7,412 nucleotides of DNA, taken from Candidatus Woesearchaeota archaeon. Lineage in GTDB: Archaea > Nanobdellota > Nanobdellia > SCGC-AAA011-G17 > GW2011-AR17. Each line of letters begins with the position of its first letter. The stretch's first letter is position 1. The notes under the pieces are model-generated. The model saw only the letters and a program-made list of their open reading frames with translations, was not told the DNA's origin and made no database searches. The translations under genes were made by a program, and so were the position numbers. Location of the stretch: contig SICW01000035.1 in NCBI GenBank assembly GCA_009691355.1, forward strand, positions 1 to 7,412, written 5' to 3'. Positions 1 to 4,669 of this stretch are shown one piece after another.

Positions 1-429
1 TCTGGAATAGGGTCTCTGATTTTTGGAAAAATAAGTGATAGGAAAGGAATGAAATCTACCCTTAGTTTTATTCTTCTCACTTGGGTTATTATATTCCCGC
101 TCTTAGCATTTGCAACAACTCTTACGCAAGCAGCAATACTCTGTCTCATTGCAGGACTCTTCTTTGGACCTGTTTGGGGAATTAGTAGAGCCATGATGGT
201 AGAGTACACTCCTATCGGGCTAGAGGCTCGATCTTTTAGTTATTACACTCTTGCAGAACGATTTGCAACATTTATTGGACCGCTGGTTTGGAGCTTTATT
301 TTACTGAATACAGCAAAAAGTGGGAATGCGAGTTATTCTTATGCTCTTTTAGGAATGGCTGCCTTAATGCTTATAGGATTCTTCATTGTAAGACAAATAG
401 AATCAAAATCTAAAGCAGAAGCTATTTAA
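1..429 (+). CDS. MFS transporter, UMF1/Atg22-like, C-terminal part (5' end outside window)
   Basis: The frame is open from base 1 and gives the last 142 residues of a membrane transporter, so the ATG at 49 is internal and not the start. Residues 9-16 (GKISDRKG) are the major-facilitator motif A found in the cytoplasmic loop between helices, here probably the loop after helix 8. Hydrophobic stretches at about 20-39, 43-62, 86-103 and 112-130 would be helices 9-12. Residues 60-97 hold the pattern GISRAMM, then an acidic-Ala-Arg turn, a YY-containing segment and FIGPLVW. This resembles the SR...E...FY...GP pattern of the UMF1/Atg22-like branch, whose members are predicted effluxers of amino acids or other small molecules. 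The substrate cannot be read from this fragment. The C-terminus is short, charged and cytoplasmic. The ribonucleotide reductase gene follows 33 bases downstream on the same strand, so the two may be co-transcribed. The MFS call is firm; the subfamily is tentative. Confidence 0.85.
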   Translation, partial: SGIGSLIFGKISDRKGMKSTLSFILLTWVIIFPLLAFATTLTQAAILCLIAGLFFGPVWGISRAMMVEYTPIGLEARSFSYYTLAERFATFIGPLVWSFILLNTAKSGNASYSYALLGMAALMLIGFFIVRQIESKSKAEAI

Positions 430-462
430 ATTCTCTCTCCTTAAAAAGAGACTGAGAGTGAT
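422..462 (+). promoter_or_regulatory. Possible weak promoter/leader of the ribonucleotide reductase gene
   Basis: A TATA-like TATTTAAAT lies at 423-431, overlapping the stop codon of the transporter, with purine-rich AGAAG just before it as a possible BRE. Its centre is about 36 bases before the ATG at 463, which would give a leader of roughly 10 bases. No good Shine-Dalgarno is present: GAGAG and GTGAT sit at 454-462, too close to the ATG to be convincing. TCTCT at 432-436 and AGAGA at 447-451 could pair as a weak hairpin. Read-through from the transporter gene is the alternative. Confidence 0.3.
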
Positions 463-2526
463 ATGTTTTCTTCCGTGAAAAAGAGAAGTGGTGAGTTTGA
501 GCGTTTTGATAAGCATAAGCTCCAAAAGTCTATTGCTCAGGCAATGAAAGATGTAAAGCATCTTGATGAAAGCGTGTCCGTTTTTCACAATGTACTCAAA
601 GTCCTAGAAAAACATCCCCATATTGCACCAACAACAGACTATCTGAAGAAACTGGTTGAAGAAGTTCTTCTTGATATGGACCTTGCACAGGTTGCAAAAG
701 AATATGCACTTTTTGATACCAAAACTCAAGATACAAATCACTTTAAACACTTCTTTCATAATGAACATACGGAACTAAGTGCAAATGCACATACTGTTCT
801 TCAAAAAAGATACTTACGAAAAGATGCACAAGGAAAGATTATAGAAACACCGGAACAACTCTTCCAACGTGTTGCGCATCATGTTGCTTGCGCAGAAAAG
901 AAGAAAGACCAAAATAAATGGGAACGGGCGTTTTATGAAAGTCTTTCCTCACTGGATTTTCTTCCAAATACACCTTGCTTAGTAAATGCAGGAAATCCTC
1001 TTGGCCAACTTGCTGCATGTTTCGTTCTTGATGTGCCTGACTCCATTGAAGGAATTTATGATACTTTGAAAGACTCTGCACTTATTTTCCAAAGTGGAGG
1101 AAGTGTGGGATATTCTTTTTCTGCTTTACGAGCAGCAGGAACTCTTATTGAATCTACACATAAAAATGCCTCTGGACCACTTTCTTTTATGGAAGTATTT
1201 GATAAGTCCTGTGAAGTCATGAAATCTGGAGGTGTTCGTAGAGCAGCACATATGGGTGTGCTACGTATAGACCATCCTGATATCTTTTCTTTTATTACAG
1301 AGAAAAGCCATGGACGATTACAACATTTTAATGTCTCTGTTGCAGTGACTGATGATTTCATGCATGCAGTTGTCCATAGTCAAAATTATTCCTTACGAGA
1401 TCATAATGGAAAGAAAGTACGGGATGTGAATGCACGGGAAGTGTTTGATTTTCTTTGTAGTAATGCATGGGAGTCTGGAGACCCAGGCCTGTTATTCATT
1501 GATGAGATTAATAGAAAACACTCTTTACGAAAGATTGGAAAAATTGAAGCAGTTAACCCTTGTGGAGAAACCGTACTTCTCCCTAATGAAAGTTGTGTAG
1601 TTGGTTCTGTGAATTTGAAACATATGGTACATGAAAAAAGTGTTGACTGGCCAAAGCTTGCAAAAACAGTTGCCCTTGGTGTTCGCTTTCTGGATGATGT
1701 TGTTGCTGTGAATAAATATCCCACGAAAGAAATTGAACGAAGGTGCCTTGCACATCGAAAGATTGGACTTGGAGTGATGGGCTTGGCAGACATGCTTCTT
1801 GCACTACAGATCCCTTATACGTCAGAAAAAGCATTGCATCTTGCAAAAGAGCTCATACTATTTATACGAAAATATGCCGAAGAGACATCTGAGAAACTTG
1901 CTCAAGAAAAGGGGGCTTTTCCTCAGTATAAGAAGAGTAGTTTAAAGAAAAAAAGAAGAAATGCTACTGTGCTTTCGATTGCTCCTACTGGTAGTATTAG
2001 TTTGATTGCAGGATGTAATTCTGGCATTGAGCCACTTTTTGGCGTTGCCTATGTACGAGAAGCATTTGGGGGAGTAGAGCTGTTTGAATCAAACTCCTTA
2101 TTTGAACAGATTGCTCGATATAGAGGGTTCTATAGTACAAAGCTTATGCATACGATTGCTGAACGGGGAAGTGTACAAGGTTTGAAAGATGTTCCTAAAG
2201 ATGTACAAGCATTATTTGCTACTGCATTAGATATTCCTTTAGAAAGACATGTTGCTATGCAAGCTGTTTTTCAATCAGAAGTTGACAATGCCGTCTCTAA
2301 AACGATTAATTTACCACATGACGCTTCTATTGGAGATGTCAAACGAGCATATATGCTTGCATGGAAACAAAAATGTAAGGGAATTACTGTGTATAGATAT
2401 GGAAGTAAAGATACACAAGTATTGTATTTAGGCCAACATCTGAGTACTGCTTCAAAGTCTACAGAAATGACGAAAGTACATGGAGACTATTCTGGTGGAT
2501 GTATTGGTGGCGAGTGTCCTTTTTAA
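463..2526 (+). CDS. nrdJ: Adenosylcobalamin-dependent (class II) ribonucleoside-diphosphate reductase
   Basis: Reduces ribonucleotides to deoxyribonucleotides for DNA synthesis, using coenzyme B12 to make the thiyl radical, so it needs no oxygen and no separate radical subunit. Residues 1-85 look like an ATP-cone allosteric domain (KKRSGEFERFDKHKL, then LVEEVLLDMD and VAKEYALF). The catalytic barrel follows: FLPNTPCLVNAG (166-177), redox Cys186 in GQLAACFVLD, the SGGSVGYSFSALR loop (211-223), and the active-site motif NPCGE (365-369), with Asn365, thiyl-radical Cys367 and Glu369. Cys378 in NESCVVGSVNL is the expected disulfide partner of Cys186. Then come HRKIGLGVMGLADM (431-444), APTGSISLIAGCNSGIEP (507-524) and VDNAVSKTINLP (607-618). 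The C-terminal tail ends in CIGGECPF, so Cys680 and Cys685 can act as the swinging dithiol that re-reduces the active site. At 687 residues the gene is full length with no intein. Absence of an NrdB-type gene here and the overall motif pattern favour class II over class I. Confidence 0.95.
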   Translation: MFSSVKKRSGEFERFDKHKLQKSIAQAMKDVKHLDESVSVFHNVLKVLEKHPHIAPTTDYLKKLVEEVLLDMDLAQVAKEYALFDTKTQDTNHFKHFFHNEHTELSANAHTVLQKRYLRKDAQGKIIETPEQLFQRVAHHVACAEKKKDQNKWERAFYESLSSLDFLPNTPCLVNAGNPLGQLAACFVLDVPDSIEGIYDTLKDSALIFQSGGSVGYSFSALRAAGTLIESTHKNASGPLSFMEVFDKSCEVMKSGGVRRAAHMGVLRIDHPDIFSFITEKSHGRLQHFNVSVAVTDDFMHAVVHSQNYSLRDHNGKKVRDVNAREVFDFLCSNAWESGDPGLLFIDEINRKHSLRKIGKIEAVNPCGETVLLPNESCVVGSVNLKHMVHEKSVDWPKLAKTVALGVRFLDDVVAVNKYPTKEIERRCLAHRKIGLGVMGLADMLLALQIPYTSEKALHLAKELILFIRKYAEETSEKLAQEKGAFPQYKKSSLKKKRRNATVLSIAPTGSISLIAGCNSGIEPLFGVAYVREAFGGVELFESNSLFEQIARYRGFYSTKLMHTIAERGSVQGLKDVPKDVQALFATALDIPLERHVAMQAVFQSEVDNAVSKTINLPHDASIGDVKRAYMLAWKQKCKGITVYRYGSKDTQVLYLGQHLSTASKSTEMTKVHGDYSGGCIGGECPF

Positions 2527-3006
2527 TTACATAGAAAGATAAATCGTTAAAGTTGCAACATATTCTAAAGGATCTATTTCTTTTTCTACACTCCGCAGAG
2601 GAGATAAAGAATTCAGTTGAATGAGATATCCAAGTGTATATGGCTGAGAGGTAATAGGACATACCTCTTCCCCAGAACACAGAGTATTATTTGTATTTTC
2701 TTGGAATAAATAGGTATATGCTTCTGTGCTCTTTGTTGAAAGAGATACTTCAGTAAATACAAGATTGTCTTCTTCTACTGGATCTAGAACAATTGTTGCT
2801 TCACCTTCCCAGATACATACTGCTTCTATTGGGCATCGTGAATCAGAACGCACTTCTAAAAAAGTAAACTCATGACCTTCAATGCTTGCAGTTTCTCCTA
2901 CTTTCATTTCGAAAGGAATTTCTACAGATACATTACTCGTTGGGGTAGAGCAAGCGCTCATTGTAAGAAGTAAAAATAATAGTACACTAATGTTCATTAT
3001 CTTCAT
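2527..3006 (-). CDS. Secreted lipoprotein with conserved Ser-Arg-Cys-Pro domain, function unknown
   Basis: A 159-residue protein with a lipoprotein signal peptide: Lys2, a hydrophobic core at 6-16, and a lipobox ending in Met16-Ser17-Ala18-Cys19, followed by a Ser/Thr-rich linker. The mature part carries a pattern I recognise from uncharacterised bacterial lipoproteins: a beta-rich region, SRCP at 56-59, Cys64-x-Trp66-x-Gly68 (a C-x-W-x-G-E-A motif), and a final Tyr-rich block (YTLGYLIQL at 123-131, LSPL at 134-137, EYVATLTIYL at 148-157). Four cysteines (58, 64, 110, 116) remain after the lipid-bearing Cys19 and could form two disulfides outside the cell. No enzymatic motif is visible, and function is unknown. 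The ATG at 3006 is preferred over Met4 because a TATA box lies 26-27 bases upstream and no ribosome binding site is present, pointing to a leaderless message. Its stop codon directly abuts that of nrdJ on the other strand. The lgt gene nearby encodes the enzyme expected to lipidate Cys19. Confidence 0.8.
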   Translation of the reverse strand: MKIMNISVLLFLLLTMSACSTPTSNVSVEIPFEMKVGETASIEGHEFTFLEVRSDSRCPIEAVCIWEGEATIVLDPVEEDNLVFTEVSLSTKSTEAYTYLFQENTNNTLCSGEEVCPITSQPYTLGYLIQLNSLSPLRSVEKEIDPLEYVATLTIYLSM

Positions 3007-3028
3007 ATACTTCTAAAGGAGAATTCGG

Positions 3029-3036
3029 TATATAAA
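3029..3036 (-). promoter_or_regulatory. TATA box for the lipoprotein gene
   Basis: Read on the minus strand this is TTTATATA. Its centre is about 26.5 bases before the ATG at 3006, so transcription should begin at or next to the start codon and give a leaderless mRNA. The BRE position just upstream (AGAATAT on the minus strand) is a weak match. No Shine-Dalgarno lies between box and ATG, which agrees with leaderless translation. Confidence 0.65.
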
Positions 3037-3070
3037 ATATTCTAAGGCTTTCATTTAGATTAAACATATA

Positions 3071-3106
3071 GAATAAAAAAAGAATAAGAAATAAAAAAGA
3101 AAAAGA
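3071..3106 (-). terminator. Oligo-T terminator after the small basic protein gene
   Basis: Immediately after the stop codon (3108-3110) the minus strand reads as a run of T-rich blocks, with T5, T6 and T7 separated by single or few other bases and without a preceding hairpin. This is the usual form of an intrinsic archaeal terminator. It separates the 88-residue gene from the lipoprotein promoter that follows on the same strand. Confidence 0.7.
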
Positions 3107-3107
3107 T

Positions 3108-3374
3108 TTATCGTCTTTTCTTAACTGCTTTTTTAACGGTTTTCTTTCGTCCACCACGAGACATGGTTGCAGCTGCTACATTTCCTTGTTTGTCAATGTA
3201 GTACAACATTCCAGATTCTCTTTTAATTCCGCATTTTGCGACAACTTCTTGTTTGAAAGATCCTTTCATACCAGGTCTTTTCATTTTAACCCTAGCTGCG
3301 TCACCTGTTTTATTTACAAAGTATAAATAGCCAGGTTCCCTTTTAATCCCACACTTTACTAATACTTTTCCCAT
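3108..3374 (-). CDS. Small basic protein with two tandem KCGIKRE motifs, function unknown
   Basis: An 88-residue, strongly basic protein built from two copies of a 31-residue unit (residues 7-37 and 47-77, offset 40, 17 of 31 positions identical). Each unit reads Lys-Cys-Gly-Ile-Lys-Arg-Glu-x-Gly-x-Leu-Tyr-aromatic-x-x-Lys-x-Gly and ends in Met-x-Arg-x-Gly-x-Lys. The tail 76-88 is almost only Lys and Arg. Each unit has one cysteine, so pairing within or between molecules, or one shared metal site, is possible. There is no signal peptide or membrane segment. I believe similar KCG(I/V)KRE repeat proteins occur in DPANN genomes as hypothetical proteins, but I cannot check this. The LYF/LYY-x-x-K-x-G-x pattern suggests short beta hairpins, and the charge suggests nucleic-acid or ribosome binding; both are inference. 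It has the best expression signals in the window: a consensus TATA box, a near-perfect Shine-Dalgarno eight bases before the ATG, and an oligo-T terminator. It is therefore probably abundant. Confidence 0.8.
   Translation of the reverse strand: MGKVLVKCGIKREPGYLYFVNKTGDAARVKMKRPGMKGSFKQEVVAKCGIKRESGMLYYIDKQGNVAAATMSRGGRKKTVKKAVKKRR
3144..3236 (-). repeat. Second copy of the duplicated 31-residue coding unit
   Basis: Encodes residues 47-77 of the small basic protein. The DNA still resembles the first copy 120 bases away (for example CTTTTAATTCCGCATTTTG against CTTTTAATCCCACACTTTA on the plus strand). Differences are largely at third codon positions within the KCGIKRE core, so the repeat is an internal gene duplication kept by selection on the protein. 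Confidence 0.75.
3264..3356 (-). repeat. First copy of the duplicated 31-residue coding unit
   Basis: Encodes residues 7-37 of the small basic protein and pairs with the copy at 3144-3236. The KCGIKRE core is identical at protein level. Divergence lies in the second half of the unit (DAARVK against NVAAAT), with Met, Arg, Gly and Lys kept at its end. Confidence 0.75.
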
Positions 3375-3382
3375 TTTTTGAG

Positions 3383-3390
3383 ACCACCTC
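3383..3390 (-). promoter_or_regulatory. Strong Shine-Dalgarno of the small basic protein gene
   Basis: On the minus strand this reads GAGGTGGT, one mismatch from the archaeal GAGGTGAT consensus, eight bases before the ATG at 3374. It fixes that start codon. It is the clearest ribosome binding site in the window; its neighbours mostly lack one. Confidence 0.85.
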
Positions 3391-3422
3391 GATTTTTGAT
3401 AAGGGATTATAGACGAGGGGAG

Positions 3423-3430
3423 TATATAAA
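3423..3430 (-). promoter_or_regulatory. TATA box with BRE for the small basic protein gene
   Basis: The minus strand reads CGGAAAG followed by TTTATATA, a consensus archaeal BRE plus TATA box (BRE part at 3431-3437). Its centre is about 52 bases before the ATG at 3374. Initiation about 25 bases downstream would give a leader of roughly 27 bases carrying the Shine-Dalgarno at 3383-3390. Confidence 0.8.
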
Positions 3431-3438
3431 CTTTCCGC

Positions 3439-3448
3439 TCCTCGAGGA
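3439..3448. promoter_or_regulatory. Palindrome between divergent promoters, candidate operator
   Basis: TCCTCGAGGA is a perfect 10-base palindrome lying between the two outward-facing TATA boxes (3423-3430 and 3454-3461). Its left half also pairs with CGAGGGG at 3414-3420 (seven pairs, one of them G-U), bracketing the minus-strand TATA box. A dimeric regulator bound here could affect both promoters. A chance GC-rich patch around the BREs is the simpler alternative. Confidence 0.35.
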
Positions 3449-3453
3449 TAACA

Positions 3454-3461
3454 TTTATATA
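3454..3461 (+). promoter_or_regulatory. TATA box for the lgt gene
   Basis: TTTATATA preceded by GGATAACA, a plausible BRE. Its centre is about 26.5 bases before the ATG at 3484, which puts initiation at the start codon (leaderless message). It therefore favours ATG 3484 over the in-frame TTG at 3478, which would lie upstream of the expected transcript start. Confidence 0.75.
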
Positions 3462-3483
3462 TCTTCGAGAAATTTCCTTGTGT

Positions 3484-4248
3484 ATGTGGACTTATTCTCT
3501 TGATCCTGTTCTTGTGAGCTTCTGGGGCTTAGATATACGATGGTATGGGATTATCTATGCCTTTGGCTTTCTTCTTGCACTCTGGTTCATTTTACGATCA
3601 CGAGAAGAACTAAAACTCAGTAAAGACCAAAGTTATGATCTTCTCTTCTATATTATGATTGGAGACATCATAGGGGCACGATTGTTTTACGTGATCTTTT
3701 GGCAACCAGCATATTACTTCGCAAACCCTTTAGAAATTCTCTTCCTTTGGCATGGAGGCCTTGCATTTCATGGAGGGCTTGTAGGGGTTGTTCTTGCAGC
3801 ATGGCTCTACTGTCGAAAAAATAAGATCGCTTTTCTCAAAGTTGCGGATGTTCTGAGTATCCCTGCTCTTATAGGACTGGGACTTGGAAGGATTGCAAAT
3901 TTTATTAATGGAGAACTTGTAGGGAGGGTAACGAATGTTTCTTGGTGCGTTAATTTTGGAGATGGACTTTGTCGACATCCTTATGTATTGTATAGTGCAG
4001 TAAAACGATTTGCTCTTGCTGGAGTCCTTTACTGGATGAAGAAAAGCTTTGTGCTTGCTGATGGATTTCTCTTTTGGACTATGCTTTTCCTTCTAGGTGT
4101 TGGAAGATTCTTCTTAGACTTTGTTCGAGAGGATATCCTTTATTATGGGCTTAGTGTTGGGCAGTGGATGTCTCTGACTATGGTTCTCCTTGCCTTGGTC
4201 ATCCTTCTTAAAAACTACAAAGAGGATTTAAGAAAGGTATTTAAATAA
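3484..4248 (+). CDS. lgt: Prolipoprotein diacylglyceryl transferase (bacterial type)
   Basis: Moves a diacylglyceryl group from a phospholipid to the lipobox cysteine of secreted prolipoproteins; an integral membrane enzyme, here 254 residues with about seven helices. The N-terminal IRWYG (18-22) supplies the conserved Tyr21. IGARLFYV (63-70) and HGGLAFHGGLVG (90-101) follow, with His96 at the position of the essential E. coli His103. The family signature GRIANFINGELVG (135-147) is intact, with Arg136, Asn139 and Glu144. RHPYVLYSA (164-172) replaces the usual RHPSQLYEA, so the Gln and the Glu are lost. GRFFLDFVRE (207-216) matches the late RF..E..R motif with Asp212 for Glu, and SVGQWMS (224-230) fits the SxGQ...S block. 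The start is taken at ATG 3484 because the TATA box at 3454-3461 predicts initiation there; TTG 3478 is possible. The downstream YkgJ-type gene starts 19 bases after the stop. Most archaea lack Lgt, so transfer from bacteria is likely. Confidence 0.9.
   Translation: MWTYSLDPVLVSFWGLDIRWYGIIYAFGFLLALWFILRSREELKLSKDQSYDLLFYIMIGDIIGARLFYVIFWQPAYYFANPLEILFLWHGGLAFHGGLVGVVLAAWLYCRKNKIAFLKVADVLSIPALIGLGLGRIANFINGELVGRVTNVSWCVNFGDGLCRHPYVLYSAVKRFALAGVLYWMKKSFVLADGFLFWTMLFLLGVGRFFLDFVREDILYYGLSVGQWMSLTMVLLALVILLKNYKEDLRKVFK
4238..4247 (+). promoter_or_regulatory. Possible internal promoter for the YkgJ-type gene
   Basis: TATTTAAATA, overlapping the last codons of lgt and preceded by AGAAAGG, lies with its centre about 25.5 bases before the ATG at 4268, the same spacing seen for other promoters here. 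The Shine-Dalgarno-like GAAGTGAG at 4257-4264 suggests instead translation from an lgt read-through message. Both may operate. Confidence 0.35.
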
Positions 4249-4267
4249 GTATTTTTGAAGTGAGAAT

Positions 4268-4669
4268 ATGATTAAATGTGAAGACTGTAGAGCAGAATGT
4301 TGTAGAGAAGTATGTGTAGAGATGGATGCACCAGAGACTATTGAAGACTGGGATATTCTTCGCTGGATGGTTGCGCATGAGAATGTTGCAGTCTATATTG
4401 ATGATGAAGATGCTTGGCTTGTTGAGTTTAAAACAAAATGTAGAAAGTTAAATGATCAAAACCGTTGCACGATCTATAAAACCAGACCAAAAATCTGTTC
4501 TGAACATCCTGTGGATAACTGTGTGGTAAATGCCGATGAACCTGCAGAAAAATTACGATTTGATACTCTTGAACAGGTGGAAAAACACATTGAGGAAGTG
4601 ATTAAACCCAAGCTTTTAAAAGAATCTCAGAAGCAACTTGAAGACCTTGATAAGTGGAAGTTTTCTTAA
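4268..4669 (+). CDS. YkgJ-family CxxCxxxCC putative metal-binding protein
   Basis: A 133-residue soluble protein with nine cysteines. The N-terminal cluster is Cys4-x2-Cys7-x3-Cys11-Cys12-x3-Cys16. The second set is Cys58, Cys67, Cys77 and Cys85 in the pattern TKCRKL...RCTIYKTRPKIC, which is the hallmark of the YkgJ (UPF0153) family, thought to bind zinc or an iron-sulfur cluster. Family proteins are of unknown biochemical function, and the usual first motif is CxxCxxxCC, as here. The middle (20-50) is acidic, and the C-terminal 40 residues are a charged, probably helical stretch with coiled-coil character. There is no membrane segment. GAAGTGAG at 4257-4264 could serve as Shine-Dalgarno. It follows lgt by 19 bases and probably belongs to its transcript; whether it relates to lipoprotein processing is unknown. 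Its stop codon overlaps that of ABCE1 on the opposite strand. Confidence 0.85.
   Translation: MIKCEDCRAECCREVCVEMDAPETIEDWDILRWMVAHENVAVYIDDEDAWLVEFKTKCRKLNDQNRCTIYKTRPKICSEHPVDNCVVNADEPAEKLRFDTLEQVEKHIEEVIKPKLLKESQKQLEDLDKWKFS

Noticed and set aside
49..51. ATG at 49 as the start of the transporter gene
   Set aside because: The upstream 16 codons are in frame and encode MFS motif A (GKISDRKG), so the true start lies left of the window.
432..451. Hairpin TCTCT/AGAGA between the transporter and nrdJ as a terminator or riboswitch
   Set aside because: Five weak pairs with a ten-base loop and no T-run after it. The 33-base gap is far too small for a cobalamin riboswitch, which would otherwise be tempting before a B12-dependent enzyme.
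1401..1793. Minus-strand open frame of 130 codons inside nrdJ
   Set aside because: It lies wholly opposite conserved catalytic codons of nrdJ, has no promoter or ribosome binding site, and its translation resembles no protein I know. The same applies to the other open frames inside nrdJ, lgt and ABCE1.
463..2526. Intein or frameshift in nrdJ
   Set aside because: All catalytic motifs occur in order with normal spacing in a single 687-codon frame.
2459..2680. Minus-strand frame spanning the nrdJ/lipoprotein junction
   Set aside because: It overlaps the conserved C-terminal parts of two real genes in another frame and has no start signal.
3144..3356. The two 120-base-offset repeats as a CRISPR or DNA-level direct repeat
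   Set aside because: Only two copies, diverged mainly at synonymous and loop positions, inside a well-signalled gene. It is a protein-domain duplication.
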